From the NCBI GenBank assembly GCA_039801505.1, contig JBDRUV010000001.1, positions 395,361 to 459,360 on the forward strand: a DNA stretch of 64,000 nucleotides. Direction: 5' to 3'. The notes beneath the pieces are model-generated. The model was given only the letters and a program-made list of their open reading frames with translations, had not been told where the DNA came from and did no database searches. A program made the position numbers and the translations under genes. Shown piece after piece: positions 24,572-34,172 of the stretch. The stretch comes from a candidate division WOR-3 bacterium. GTDB lineage: Bacteria > Hydrothermota > Tepidihabitantia > Tepidihabitantales > CAIPLT01. Numbering within the stretch: position 1 is the stretch's first letter; each line of letters starts with the position of its first letter.

Positions 24572-25063
24572 TTGTCCAGACGCATTTTATTTATCATTGT
24601 GGGAGTAATAATATTAGTGGTAATTACCTTTGTGTTAATACCTAAGCTTCTGGTTACTAAAAATATTCGTACTCGTCCGATGCCACCGGCCACCAAGAAA
24701 TCAGTTAAAGAGACCAAGCCAGAAGTGACTTCTAAACAACCATCACTGGCCCACACAGACACCGCACAAGTTAGCGTTGCCCCCCAAGTCCCTAGTAAGA
24801 TAGAGGTTAGGCCTTCTAAACCGGAGACAGTATTTTTATGGGGCCGAGATCCTTTTGTTCGAGATTGGACGGTTCAAGAGGCAGTGTCCGATTTAAGACT
24901 TAAAGCTATTACAATCTCGCCGAATAAAGCCTATGCCCTGATCAACGACCAGATTTTAGAGGAAGGCGAAATGATTGCCGGTAAAAAGCTTATTAAAATC
25001 GAAAAAGACCATGTCATTTTAACCCAAGGCGAAAGAAAGATTTATCTGTATCTTGGTCAATAA
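24572..25063 (+). CDS. PilP-like pilus assembly protein
   Basis: A 163-residue protein with a TTG start (24572) preceded by an AGGTGAGGT ribosome-binding site. It has an N-terminal transmembrane helix (about 5-22), a Pro/Lys/Thr-rich linker and a C-terminal domain starting with W-G-R-D-P-F-V (about 88-94), the usual entry to PilP domains. It continues with I-N-D-Q-I-L-E-E-G-E-M-I-A-G-K-K-L, as in GspC/PilP homology regions. PilP connects PilNO to the secretin, whose gene follows 24 nt later. It seems to be a paralogue of the preceding gene. Confidence 0.75.
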   Translation: MSRRILFIIVGVIILVVITFVLIPKLLVTKNIRTRPMPPATKKSVKETKPEVTSKQPSLAHTDTAQVSVAPQVPSKIEVRPSKPETVFLWGRDPFVRDWTVQEAVSDLRLKAITISPNKAYALINDQILEEGEMIAGKKLIKIEKDHVILTQGERKIYLYLGQ

Positions 25064-25087
25064 ATTTATGAAACGAAGGAGTAAACC

Positions 25088-26677
25088 ATGAAAATTTCAA
25101 AAAACATTTTATTATTAACCGGCATCGTATTTTTATGGTTCCTAGCTAAGGTTACTAGTGCCGAACCGGTGACAATTAAAGCTATATCTTGGGATCTCTT
25201 AAAAGATTATTTACGGATTACGGTTTATTGCGACCAAACGCCCCAAATTACTTCGTTTGCCCTAACTACTCCAGAACGCATTGTGGTCGATTTTCAAAAC
25301 ACGAGTTATCACTTAGATGATACCCTTATTACAATCAATACTTCTCCAGTGATTAATGCCAAGGTTCAATTTTTACCCGAAGAACCAATCATCCGAACTC
25401 GGCTTACGGTTTTACTTGACCGACGCGCTGCTTATAAGGTTTACCGAGAAAATAAGATGGCCATTATTGATATCGATTTAGAAAAACTTCGGCCGGAGAT
25501 TAAAAAAGAAGATATCTTACAAGAAAAAATTTCGATTTATGTGAAAGATGCCGATGTCGTTGATCTACTTCGGATGCTTAGTAGACAATTTGGATTAAAC
25601 ATTATTATCACCCCGGATGTGAAAGCGACAATTACCGTGATGCTTAACGAGGTTCCACTGATGCAAGCTATCGATGTTTTGGTGCGTGCTGCGGATTGTA
25701 ACTATATCAAATATGAATCGGGCATCATTTTAATAAAACCGAAAGCCCGAGAAATTCCTGGTGAGTTAGAATCCCGGATTTATGAACTAAATTATGCTGA
25801 GGCCACCGATATTGAAAAAGCAATTAAACGTGCGCTATCAGCCCGCGGTGAGGCTGAAGTAGTATATCGGCGGGTTGGTGAGGGGGGTCAGTCAAAACGA
25901 GCATCAGCTATTATTGTTACCGATTATCCGGAAGTATTAGATAAACTAGCGACAATTATTGCCCAACTAGACCGTCCAACGCCGCAGGTTGCTATTGAGG
26001 CCAAATTTATCGAGACGAGCCTTTCTTCAGATAATATGTTTGGAATCAATTGGTCCTTACGGACAGCGCTAACAGCGGCTGTGCCTACACAGGGCGAGAT
26101 GGCGATACCGCTTAAGTTTCAAGAGTTTATTTTAGGTAAATTAAATTTTGATCAGCTGGCTGCTGCCTTAGAAATTATGCAGACGCAAGGCAAGTCAAAG
26201 CTAATTGCCAACCCCAAGACTATTACTTTAGATAATCAAACCGCGGAAATCAACATGGGAGTCTCGGTACCGTTACGGACGGTCAAGGTTGACCCGCAGA
26301 CCCAGGAACGGACTTATACCTGGACGGAGAAATTTATTCCAATTGGCCTAAAAGTTACACCACATGTAACCGCGGATAGTTCAATAAATATGGAGATTGA
26401 ACCGCGTGTGGAAGCGATTACTGGTTGGCAAGGTTCGCCAGAAGATATGAGACCAGTTACAGTGCGACGAGAAGCTAAGACCCAAGTTGCGGTAAAAGAC
26501 GGCGAGGTTGTGGTGATTGGCGGGTTAATTAAAGAAGAAGAGAGTCGAGTGCGCAGCAAAATTCCGATCCTAGGAGATATCCCCTTGTTAGGCAATTTAC
26601 TATTTGCAAGAACTACTATAAAGCGAGAAAAGAGTGAACTACTTATTTTTATTATCCCCAGGATTATCTATCAATAG
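25088..26677 (+). CDS. Secretin (PilQ/GspD family)
   Basis: A 529-residue outer-membrane secretin through which pilus or secreted protein leaves the periplasm. A signal peptide (1 to about 25) is followed by an AMIN domain (about 28-130) of the PilQ type, a secretin/TonB short N-terminal domain (about 150-210), an NolW-like domain (about 225-300) and the C-terminal secretin core. The core includes V-A-I-E-A-K-F-I-E-T and ends with I-P-I-L-G-D-I-P-L-L-G-N-L-L-F. The AMIN domain favours PilQ over GspD. It is short for PilQ. ATG 25088 has an upstream AAGGAG. Confidence 0.93.
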   Translation: MKISKNILLLTGIVFLWFLAKVTSAEPVTIKAISWDLLKDYLRITVYCDQTPQITSFALTTPERIVVDFQNTSYHLDDTLITINTSPVINAKVQFLPEEPIIRTRLTVLLDRRAAYKVYRENKMAIIDIDLEKLRPEIKKEDILQEKISIYVKDADVVDLLRMLSRQFGLNIIITPDVKATITVMLNEVPLMQAIDVLVRAADCNYIKYESGIILIKPKAREIPGELESRIYELNYAEATDIEKAIKRALSARGEAEVVYRRVGEGGQSKRASAIIVTDYPEVLDKLATIIAQLDRPTPQVAIEAKFIETSLSSDNMFGINWSLRTALTAAVPTQGEMAIPLKFQEFILGKLNFDQLAAALEIMQTQGKSKLIANPKTITLDNQTAEINMGVSVPLRTVKVDPQTQERTYTWTEKFIPIGLKVTPHVTADSSINMEIEPRVEAITGWQGSPEDMRPVTVRREAKTQVAVKDGEVVVIGGLIKEEESRVRSKIPILGDIPLLGNLLFARTTIKREKSELLIFIIPRIIYQ

Positions 26678-26714
26678 ACTTACGCCCCAAAGTATATTTT
26701 AATAATTCTCCAGG

Positions 26715-27479
26715 ATGCCAGTAATTATTTTCATTTTCGGGCTCATTATTGGCAGCTTTTTAAACGTCTGTATCTATCGGATCCCCCGGGGTATTTCCAT
26801 TGTCTATCCCGGATCGCATTGCCCATACTGTAAAAAGCCGATTAAACCTTATGATAATATTCCCGTAATAAGTTATTTAATTCTCCGAGGGAGATGCCGC
26901 TATTGTCAAGCGAAAATTTTCTGGCGTTATCCGTTCGTCGAATTATTAACGGCTGCTTTATTTGTTTTACTCTATTTAAAGTTCGGACTAGGGTTAGACC
27001 TTATAAAATATATACTGTTTACAGCGCTCATAATAATCTGTGGATTTATTGACCTTGATTTTCAAATAATTCCCAATTCAATCACCCTGCCTGGCATCAT
27101 CCTAGGATTGCTGTTAAATTATCGCCAAGAAGGCTATGTGAAAGAAATTTTGGGCGGAACTGTAATATGTGCCGGAATTTTATGGATATTTCGAGCCCTT
27201 GGTATGTGGATTAGAAAACAAGAGATGATGGGACTTGGTGACATAAAATTAGCCGCAATGATTGGGGCGTTTTTAGGACTAAGCAAAGGCTTACTTTCCC
27301 TATTTATTGGGGTCTTTTTAGGAATTTTGGTTTGGACCATTCTTATCGTATTGCGAGTAAAGACGCGTCGAGATCCAATTCCATTCGGGTTTTTTATGGC
27401 AATTGGATGTCTTCTGGCAGTATTTTGGGGTGAGATAATTGTCAGATGGTATTGGGGGCTATTTAAATTGAATTACTAA
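26715..27479 (+). CDS. pilD: Prepilin peptidase / N-methyltransferase
   Basis: A 254-residue polytopic membrane aspartic protease that cuts and methylates prepilins. The N-terminal cytoplasmic loop has the zinc tetra-cysteine set Cys36, Cys39, Cys61 and Cys64 found in bifunctional enzymes. The catalytic aspartates are in F-I-D-L-D-F (Asp113 or 115) and G-L-G-D-I-K (Asp176). About eight hydrophobic segments are visible. The substrates are likely the pseudopilins encoded at 19214-21711 and 44677-45234. Its 3' end overlaps the end of the opposing flavoprotein gene by 17 nt. Confidence 0.93.
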   Translation: MPVIIFIFGLIIGSFLNVCIYRIPRGISIVYPGSHCPYCKKPIKPYDNIPVISYLILRGRCRYCQAKIFWRYPFVELLTAALFVLLYLKFGLGLDLIKYILFTALIIICGFIDLDFQIIPNSITLPGIILGLLLNYRQEGYVKEILGGTVICAGILWIFRALGMWIRKQEMMGLGDIKLAAMIGAFLGLSKGLLSLFIGVFLGILVWTILIVLRVKTRRDPIPFGFFMAIGCLLAVFWGEIIVRWYWGLFKLNY

Positions 27480-28080
27480 TAGCTTTTATTCTCCCTACTA
27501 GCAATTTCCCGACTTTTTCTGCTGTCTTTTGCAATTTTTGAGGTGGTTTTGTATATCGTTCCGAATGAAGAAATGTTATCGTTTGGAAAAGTGATAAATT
27601 TACATCAGCTAACCACCGCTTGATTCCCCATAAGGCATTAGGAAGATTAGTTGAACAATCAGCAACCCAGATGAACACACCTAGCTTTGGTTTTTTGATT
27701 CTTCTGGTAAACAGTATTTTTTTATTATCTATTCTGGTGATCATTGATAAGCAATTACATCGGTCGATCATCAATTTGGTCTGACTTGAAATTGTCTCGT
27801 AATAAGCTGGGGTTCCTAAAACAACCCCATCGACAGTTTCAAAGAATTTATACAGTTTATTCATACCGTCGTTAAAAAAACAATATTTTGGATAAGGATG
27901 TTTAAAACACGCTTGGCAGGGGTTTATTCTCAGATCATTAAGATAGATTTTTGTAACTTGTGCGCCAGCCTGATATGCGCCATTAAGGACCGCTTGAACG
28001 AGAATATCAGTATGGTGATTTTTTCGAGGGCTACCCACTAAGCCTAAAATGTGAATATCTTTCGATTTTTTTACTCCCAT
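27463..28080 (-). CDS. NAD(P)H-dependent FMN reductase / flavodoxin-fold protein
   Basis: A 205-residue flavodoxin-like oxidoreductase. The N-terminal G-L-V-G-S-P-R-K-N-H-H-T-D loop binds the FMN phosphate, and G-V-V-L-G-T-P-A-Y-Y follows at about 85-95. A cysteine pair near residues 54-57 (C-Q-A-C) recalls iron-sulfur flavoproteins but lacks the full cluster motif. It is the last gene of the tldD-led operon and overlaps the guaA stop by 10 nt. The electron acceptor is unknown. Confidence 0.75.
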   Translation of the reverse strand: MGVKKSKDIHILGLVGSPRKNHHTDILVQAVLNGAYQAGAQVTKIYLNDLRINPCQACFKHPYPKYCFFNDGMNKLYKFFETVDGVVLGTPAYYETISSQTKLMIDRCNCLSMITRIDNKKILFTRRIKKPKLGVFIWVADCSTNLPNALWGIKRWLADVNLSLFQTITFLHSERYTKPPQKLQKTAEKVGKLLVGRIKAISNSI

Positions 28081-29597
28081 TCCATTGTTGCTGGGGGTTT
28101 ATTAGTAATATCATAAACTACTCGGTTGACTTCACCGATTTCATTGGTTATTCGGGTGGCAATTTGTTCTAAAATGTTATACGGAATTTTGACAAAATTA
28201 GCAGTCATCGCATCTTGTGATTGCACAATTCGGACAACTATTGGGTATTTATAGGTCCGAGCATCACCTTGAATGCCAACACTACGAATTGGCAAAAGAA
28301 CTGCGAAAGCCATCCAGACTTTCTCATATAGTCCAAACTTTTTTAGTTCTTCCTCAATAATTTGAGTTGCTTGCCGGACAATTGTCACCTTTTTGGGGGT
28401 CACTTCTCCCAACACTCGAATTGCCAGGCCTGGTCCCGGAAAGACATGGCGTTTAATAATTTCATTTGTTAACCCGAGCCGACGGGCAATTTTTCGAACT
28501 TCATCTTTGTACAGATTTCTTAATGGCTCATAAATTTCTAATGATATTTTCTCGGGTAATCCTCCAACATTGTGATGAGACTTAATTGTTGCCGAGTGTT
28601 TTGTAACACCACTTTCGATTCGATCTGAATAAATTGTTCCTTGAATTAATATATCAATATTTTCTTTACGCGCCACCTTCTCGAATATATCGATGAAGAG
28701 TTTACCAATAATTTTTCGTTTATCTTCAGGTTCTGTTATACCTCGTAGTGCTGAAAAAAATTTTTCTTGTGCCGAGATAATTCTAAGATTGAGATCAAAT
28801 TTTGCGAAAGCATTAACAACAAATTCGGTTTCACCGGCACGCATTAGACCACTATCAACATATAAAGCTAATAGCCTATCACCAATAACTTCTTTGACTA
28901 AAATAGCTGCTGTTGAGGAATCAACCCCGCCGGATAATCCAATGAGGGCCTTCCGGTCGCCGATTATATTTTTAATTTCGTCCTTAATTAGTGCAATTAT
29001 ATCACGAGATCGCCAATTGGCTTTGGCCTCACAGATTTCAAAGACAAAATTCTTAAGAATTTGTTTGCCGTTTTCGGTGTGAGTAACTTCGGGGTGAAAT
29101 TGTACACCATAGATTTTTCGCTCAGAATTTTCAAAAGCAGCAATTTTAGAGTATTTAGTACTTGCAGTAGTTGAATAGCCCGATGGTAATTTTATCACAA
29201 AATCACGGTGATTCATCCAAACGTTTTGCTTTTCCCTTAGGCCCCTGAAGAGTAGCGAGTCGCCCTTAATAAATAATTGAGCCAGCCCGTATTCACCAAA
29301 CTCACCCTGAATGACTTGACCATTGTCTAAGAAGCTAATTAAGTGGTGGCCGTAACATATTCCTAAAATTGGGATTCCCAAGTTAAGGAGGTTTTTATCA
29401 CATTTCGGTGAATTTTTTTCGGTAACTGATGCGGCACCACCCGAAAAGATAATACCTTTAATATCTGAATCATTTAAAATATCTCGGGAGGTTATGGTTG
29501 GGGGCTTTATTTCAGCATAAACACCCAATTCTCGAATGCGACGGGCAATAAGATGCGAATACTGACCGCCAAAATCTATAATAATTATTTTATCCAT
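28071..29597 (-). CDS. guaA: GMP synthase (glutamine-hydrolysing)
   Basis: GuaA, 508 residues, makes GMP from XMP. The class I glutamine amidotransferase domain (1 to about 190) has the nucleophile Cys81 in G-I-C-Y-G-H-H and its His/Glu pair in F-H-P-E-V-T-H (about 167-173). The ATP pyrophosphatase domain follows with G-L-S-G-G-V-D-S-S (about 219-227), and the C-terminal dimerisation domain ends in P-P-A-T-M-E-W-E. It overlaps the saccharopine dehydrogenase-like gene by 13 nt. PurE and PurC are encoded elsewhere in the window. Confidence 0.97.
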   Translation of the reverse strand: MDKIIIIDFGGQYSHLIARRIRELGVYAEIKPPTITSRDILNDSDIKGIIFSGGAASVTEKNSPKCDKNLLNLGIPILGICYGHHLISFLDNGQVIQGEFGEYGLAQLFIKGDSLLFRGLREKQNVWMNHRDFVIKLPSGYSTTASTKYSKIAAFENSERKIYGVQFHPEVTHTENGKQILKNFVFEICEAKANWRSRDIIALIKDEIKNIIGDRKALIGLSGGVDSSTAAILVKEVIGDRLLALYVDSGLMRAGETEFVVNAFAKFDLNLRIISAQEKFFSALRGITEPEDKRKIIGKLFIDIFEKVARKENIDILIQGTIYSDRIESGVTKHSATIKSHHNVGGLPEKISLEIYEPLRNLYKDEVRKIARRLGLTNEIIKRHVFPGPGLAIRVLGEVTPKKVTIVRQATQIIEEELKKFGLYEKVWMAFAVLLPIRSVGIQGDARTYKYPIVVRIVQSQDAMTANFVKIPYNILEQIATRITNEIGEVNRVVYDITNKPPATMEWE

Positions 29598-30706
29598 TCC
29601 CCAGATATTTTTATATTAATTTTTCGCCTTGTAAACTCTTTTAAAAAAATTTCATAAAGTTCGGGATCCATTCCGAAATATTCTGGGGGTACAACTCCGA
29701 CACGGTTATAACGATTAAGGTGTTGGGCAACTATTGAGGCGGTAAATCCAGTAAGCCGGGCCATCGAAGTAATTTTTGTGTGTTTGTCATAAAAATCCAA
29801 ACAAAAGTACGTTTGACATTTGTGGCGAGTTTTTATTTTGATTGTAAGAATCGAACAGTCCTGAACACTATTAGTAGTCAGGTGGTTTCTTAAAAAAGTA
29901 ACTATAAAATCTTTAGGCATCACTCGATTAGATTTCTTATGGTAAGGATACCCATAATTTAATAATTCGCTAATTAATGCTGCATGACCAGGATAACGAA
30001 TTGTTTTTTCTTCCAGGTTTTTAACATTTTTAATTGTTTTAAGAAGTGTTCTTAATCCATCAGTATAAAAACATTCTACTTTTCCAATTCGAGGAACTTC
30101 TAGGGTTTCCACGCCGGATAGTGCTGGAACTTTAATAATTTTATAATTCTGGACTATTCGAGCTGGTCTCGTATATTCTTCGATTAAATCTTCTAGTGAC
30201 CAGGTTAGGCTATATCGTAATGGCAACTTCGGTTTCTGGGGCAATCCACCGGTATAGATTTTTATCTCCTCTATTGATGCTAACGTGCGATAGGCATTGC
30301 CGACAAGAATATTAGATAGACCCGGTGCAAATCCAGCATCAACCACAATTTTTATAGCTCTTTTTTGTGCTTCACGATGCCATGAGAATGGGTCCTCGTC
30401 AGTATAAGAAATATCGACTAAATTTTTTTTAACCTCAAGAGCAAACCCCCAGACGTGCTTTCCATACCGACCGGGTAGCGCTGAGATAAGCAGATCGGCG
30501 TCTTTAATTATTGGAAGTAATTTGTGTTTATCTTCAACATCGCAAGTTTTCGTTGTGATATTATTAGTAATTCGCTTCGGGAATTTTTTAAGCGAACCAT
30601 AAACATTGGGTTCTCGGTCAATAGCTATAACTTGATGATTATTATGGGCCAGGTCAAAAGCAATTGCTTGGCCTTGGGCCCCGCAACCTAATAAAGCAAC
30701 TTTCAT
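29585..30706 (-). CDS. Saccharopine dehydrogenase-family protein
   Basis: A 373-residue protein with an N-terminal Rossmann loop (L-G-C-G-A-Q-G-Q-A, about 6-14). The middle domain has V-D-I-S-Y-T-D-E-D-P-F and V-V-D-A-G-F-A-P-G-L-S-N, typical of the saccharopine dehydrogenase/reductase family. Members reduce or oxidise saccharopine-like adducts in lysine metabolism or make carboxyspermidine-type compounds. Which substrate is used here is not visible. It lies between pmbA-like and guaA genes with very short or overlapping junctions. Confidence 0.8.
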   Translation of the reverse strand: MKVALLGCGAQGQAIAFDLAHNNHQVIAIDREPNVYGSLKKFPKRITNNITTKTCDVEDKHKLLPIIKDADLLISALPGRYGKHVWGFALEVKKNLVDISYTDEDPFSWHREAQKRAIKIVVDAGFAPGLSNILVGNAYRTLASIEEIKIYTGGLPQKPKLPLRYSLTWSLEDLIEEYTRPARIVQNYKIIKVPALSGVETLEVPRIGKVECFYTDGLRTLLKTIKNVKNLEEKTIRYPGHAALISELLNYGYPYHKKSNRVMPKDFIVTFLRNHLTTNSVQDCSILTIKIKTRHKCQTYFCLDFYDKHTKITSMARLTGFTASIVAQHLNRYNRVGVVPPEYFGMDPELYEIFLKEFTRRKINIKISGEWIK

Positions 30707-30716
30707 TATATGATGA

Positions 30717-32027
30717 TTACTTAGTAGCCACGGTTACTTGCTCGAAAAGAATGCCGGGCATTACCCCTGAGTAACTCAGATAAGTGTCTTTACTTACTTC
30801 TAGCACATTTTTAAAAAGCTCGTAAATATTACCAGCTACCATCACATCCTTTACTTGCCCAATGATTTCACCCTTCTCAACATATAATGCCGGGTTAGCC
30901 CCAATTGCAAAATCACCGTTAGGGATATTACCACTATGAGCTCCAAGAACTCCTTCGATAATTATACCCCGGTCGATGGAATCAATGATTTCATTAATGG
31001 TTTTGTCGCCGGGTTTGTAGCGTAGATGTTCTAAATTCGGGTTCGGTTTAATGGCAATACTATCGCTTGCCCATTGACCGCGTCGATAACCGTGTCCAGT
31101 AGACTTGGTTGCCATCTTTTGCGCGTAATTTAAATCGTAGTAAAAGGATTTTAGCACTCCAGCCTCAATTAAGGTTAATTTTTGAGTAGCCACTCCTTCG
31201 TCATCAAATGCTCGAGCATCCGGATAGCGATCATCATGCGGATCGTCAAATATGGTGATTTTTTCCGAGAATATTTTTTCGCCGATTTTTTCAGCAATAG
31301 GGGAGATTTTTTCATAGATGCTTTTACCACTGGTGCCACTCATTATTCGCCAATTAAGCGCATATAAATCATTAGGCATAAACAGTACCTTCATTTTGCC
31401 TGGGGTAATCTTTATTTCTTTAAGGCCTTTTTGGTAAAGGGTGATAAGCTCATTGATAAGATTTTCCGGCATCGGTTCGAATTTTTTAGCAAACCAGGTT
31501 CGGTAAATACCGGCAGCGCTTCCGGGGAAAGTTAACTTAGCTCCGATACCAAACATACTGGATTTGGTTTTTAGGTCGGTTCCGCGATGATTAAGGATTC
31601 GAAGGTTATTTTCAGTCGCAAAGGCCCAGATGAAAACCTCAGCGCCAGTTGGTTTTAAAATTTCACATAGCCTTTGGCACTCACTAACAATTTGAGCATT
31701 AGAAATTTTTTCAATGGTTGAGTCATAGGTATTAAGTTGCGGTAGGTCTTTTTGATCGGTCGCCGGTAATTCGTATTCCGCTGGGACATTTCCGACAAGA
31801 GAACTTAAAGCATTTTGAACGAGCTCATCGGGATTAATTAAATTACGGGTATAGGCAAATCCCAATTTTTTATCTTTAATAATTCGCAGGCTGACCCCTG
31901 ATTGATAGCTTGTGGCAATTTCATGCAGTTGCGCGTTTTCAAATGATACCTCATTAAATTTCTGGTCAAGAATGAATAGCTCGACCTGGTCAGCTTTTTT
32001 CTGAGCCATTTTTAAAAGTTCTTCCAT
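30717..32027 (-). CDS. pmbA: PmbA/TldE-like subunit of a TldD-type metalloprotease
   Basis: A 436-residue member of the PmbA/TldD family. It lacks the HExxxH motif, as TldE subunits do, and acts with the neighbouring TldD as a heterodimer that degrades unfolded peptides in its barrel. Family marks are the N-terminal S-G-V-S-L-R-I-I-K-D-K-K-L-G-F-A segment and the C-terminal G-N-I-P-N-G-D-F-A-I-G-A-N-P-A-L. Its start overlaps the tldD stop by one base. Confidence 0.9.
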   Translation of the reverse strand: MEELLKMAQKKADQVELFILDQKFNEVSFENAQLHEIATSYQSGVSLRIIKDKKLGFAYTRNLINPDELVQNALSSLVGNVPAEYELPATDQKDLPQLNTYDSTIEKISNAQIVSECQRLCEILKPTGAEVFIWAFATENNLRILNHRGTDLKTKSSMFGIGAKLTFPGSAAGIYRTWFAKKFEPMPENLINELITLYQKGLKEIKITPGKMKVLFMPNDLYALNWRIMSGTSGKSIYEKISPIAEKIGEKIFSEKITIFDDPHDDRYPDARAFDDEGVATQKLTLIEAGVLKSFYYDLNYAQKMATKSTGHGYRRGQWASDSIAIKPNPNLEHLRYKPGDKTINEIIDSIDRGIIIEGVLGAHSGNIPNGDFAIGANPALYVEKGEIIGQVKDVMVAGNIYELFKNVLEVSKDTYLSYSGVMPGILFEQVTVATK

Positions 32028-33391
32028 TAACGACCTCCTACTACTAAATCTTTAATAATAATATGAGGCGCTCCGTTACACGAGCGGATATTTAGTTGTC
32101 CTTTACCGCAGCCGCCTCGCTTAGATAACACCAGGTCATTGCCAATTGCGATAATATTTTGCAGGGTTTTGTAGAGATTGCCTGAGATATTTAAGTCTCG
32201 AATCATCTGAGTTTTTTTTCCGTTCTTTATAATATATCCGTATTGGGCCCCAAAGGTGAAATTTTCACCTGCCGTTTGACCGCCTTTGGCATCAAGAATA
32301 TAAAGGCCATCGCCAAGAATCGTAAATAATTCATCTAAAGTAGAGTTGCCAGGTTCAATAAATATGGTGCCCATACGCACAATTGGAGGATAGCGATAGT
32401 CTTCAGCGACGCAGTGTCCGGTCAACGGTTCGCCGAATTCATAAGCGGTTCGACGGGAATGGAGCCGGCCAACCAAAACCCCATTTTTCATTAATGTTAC
32501 CCGACGCACCGGCACCCCCTCGTCATCGTATTTATAAAATCCCAGTTGGTGTGGCAGGGTCGCATCATCCACAATATTGAGAATATCACTACCAAGTTTG
32601 GCGCCAAGCCGCATTTTTTCCCGCATTGCCGGGAGATTTTCAATAATATCAGCTTCTGAGAAATGCCCAAAAGCTTCATGGGTAAACACACCGGCTAAAC
32701 TGGGATTAAGAATACAATTATACACCCCTGAGGCTACCGGTTCAGCCCTCAATAAATCCAGGGCAATTTTGGTGCGTTCCTCAAAGAGGGCTTCAGGATT
32801 TCTGATGGTGTGAAATCCATCGCTCCCTCCGGTGGCAACTCGGACATTTTGAACGATATTGCCATCTTTGGCAATAATTTCGCCAGCGAGTTGCACGGTG
32901 ATCAGATCTTCATGGATCTCAGAACCCTCAGTGGAGACAAAATACTTCTCGCGAATCACTTCTTCATAACCAACATGGGTCATGGCGATTTTTTCATACT
33001 GAAGCGGCACATTATTAGCCTTTTGGGTCACGGCAATTTTTTCTTCAAGCGTAATTTCTCGCGGGTCTTCGTTAAGTATTGGCGTATAAGAGTCTTTAAT
33101 AACTTCAGTAGCAGCTAACCTTACCGGCTTAGTCTTATGTTTGCCGATTAGCATGGCGTTTTCTACTACTTGAGGGGCAATCTTTGTGATATCTTCGGGT
33201 TTGGTAAAAGTGGCACTGGCAAAACCGCCGTTCTTTAAGACCCGGATCACATAACCATCAGTGGCATTGGTGCTGACCCGGGATAACTCTTTGCCGTTAA
33301 AACTAATCACTACCTCTTTTTTAACTTCATAGCGAATATCAGCATAATCGGCATCAATTAAAGAAAGCATCTGTTTTAATTTATCAAACAT
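32027..33391 (-). CDS. tldD: TldD metalloprotease subunit
   Basis: TldD, 454 residues, the catalytic subunit of the TldD/TldE protease. The zinc-binding motif H-E-A-F-G-H is at about 238-243, and the G-G-Q-T-A-G-E-N-F-T-F-G-A-Q-Y-G-Y segment follows near residue 365. It leads a five-gene operon (tldD, pmbA, saccharopine dehydrogenase-like, guaA, flavoprotein). A strong AAAGGAG site precedes ATG 33391. In other bacteria TldDE matures some modified peptides; no peptide precursor was recognised here. Confidence 0.95.
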   Translation of the reverse strand: MFDKLKQMLSLIDADYADIRYEVKKEVVISFNGKELSRVSTNATDGYVIRVLKNGGFASATFTKPEDITKIAPQVVENAMLIGKHKTKPVRLAATEVIKDSYTPILNEDPREITLEEKIAVTQKANNVPLQYEKIAMTHVGYEEVIREKYFVSTEGSEIHEDLITVQLAGEIIAKDGNIVQNVRVATGGSDGFHTIRNPEALFEERTKIALDLLRAEPVASGVYNCILNPSLAGVFTHEAFGHFSEADIIENLPAMREKMRLGAKLGSDILNIVDDATLPHQLGFYKYDDEGVPVRRVTLMKNGVLVGRLHSRRTAYEFGEPLTGHCVAEDYRYPPIVRMGTIFIEPGNSTLDELFTILGDGLYILDAKGGQTAGENFTFGAQYGYIIKNGKKTQMIRDLNISGNLYKTLQNIIAIGNDLVLSKRGGCGKGQLNIRSCNGAPHIIIKDLVVGGR

Positions 33392-33435
33392 AATTTCTCC
33401 TTTATCGGTTTGTTTCTAGTTTTACAACTTATTTA

Positions 33436-33464
33436 ATAATAGCCGAAATTCGAATATTAGTCAA
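33436..33464 (-). promoter_or_regulatory. Promoter of the tldD operon
   Basis: On the minus strand TTGACT and TATTAT are 17 nt apart. The leader is about 40 nt and holds AAAGGAG before tldD. It faces away from the sdpI-like promoter. Confidence 0.6.
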
Positions 33465-33481
33465 CTTTTTCGTTTTCCATC

Positions 33482-33510
33482 TTGTCTTAAAGTTAGTTAT
33501 CGGTTATAAT
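33482..33510 (+). promoter_or_regulatory. Near-leaderless promoter of the SdpI-like gene
   Basis: TTGTCT (weak -35) and a perfect TATAAT are 17 nt apart. ATG 33522 lies 11 nt after the -10, leaving a leader of about 5 nt with no ribosome-binding site. Confidence 0.5.
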
Positions 33511-33521
33511 TTACTACGGAT

Positions 33522-34172
33522 ATGAGAAAAAGTGAAATTTTAGCCCTGATCATTGTTATCGTCTCATTTCTCATCGCAATTAGTGTCTATCCTAAAATGC
33601 CGCAACCAGTAGCTACTCATTGGAATCGACATGGTGAAGTTGATGGTTATAAAACAAAATTCTGGGGAACTTTTCTGGTGCCTTTTGTGCTTTTGGGCTG
33701 TTTAGGATTATTTATAATCATTCCGAGAATCGATCCGTTAAAGGCAAATATCTTCCGATTTATAAAATATTATGACCGGTTTATGATTATAACGCTAATT
33801 GTTTTACTAATCATTCAGTTATGGGCGATCGCCTGGAACTTAGGACGAAAGATGGCTCCTGAGCCGATCTTCGCCTTGGTATTTGGAGGGCTACTATATT
33901 ACACAGGGGTGCTTTCGGAAAATGCCCAACGGAACTGGTTTGTCGGCATCCGAACTCCCTGGACAATAAGTAGTGAAACGGTATGGCAAAGGACCCATAA
34001 ACTTGCCGGTCTTTTGTATCGGATTAGTGGGATTTTAAGCATCATCGGCGGATTTTTTAGCCGCTACGCTATGTATTTTATTGTCGGCCCGGTGATCCTG
34101 GTAGGCCTCTTTTTAATAATATATTCTTTTATTATTTATCAACGGCTTGCCCGTTTAAAATCCGAATCCTAA
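33522..34172 (+). CDS. SdpI-family / DUF1648 integral membrane protein
   Basis: A 216-residue membrane protein with about six transmembrane helices. The N-terminal DUF1648 part has P-V-A-T-H-W-N-R-H-G-E-V-D-G-Y (about 30-44), and the later part has N-W-F-V-G-I-R-T-P-W-T-I-S-S-E-T-V-W, the SdpI-family signature. In Bacillus, SdpI gives immunity to the SdpC toxin and acts as a signal receptor. No toxin gene lies nearby, so the role here is unknown. Monocistronic. Confidence 0.85.
   Translation: MRKSEILALIIVIVSFLIAISVYPKMPQPVATHWNRHGEVDGYKTKFWGTFLVPFVLLGCLGLFIIIPRIDPLKANIFRFIKYYDRFMIITLIVLLIIQLWAIAWNLGRKMAPEPIFALVFGGLLYYTGVLSENAQRNWFVGIRTPWTISSETVWQRTHKLAGLLYRISGILSIIGGFFSRYAMYFIVGPVILVGLFLIIYSFIIYQRLARLKSES

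Noticed and set aside
33522..34172. SdpI-like gene as part of a toxin-immunity pair
   Set aside because: No small exported toxin gene or SdpR-like regulator is adjacent; the family is widespread without toxins.
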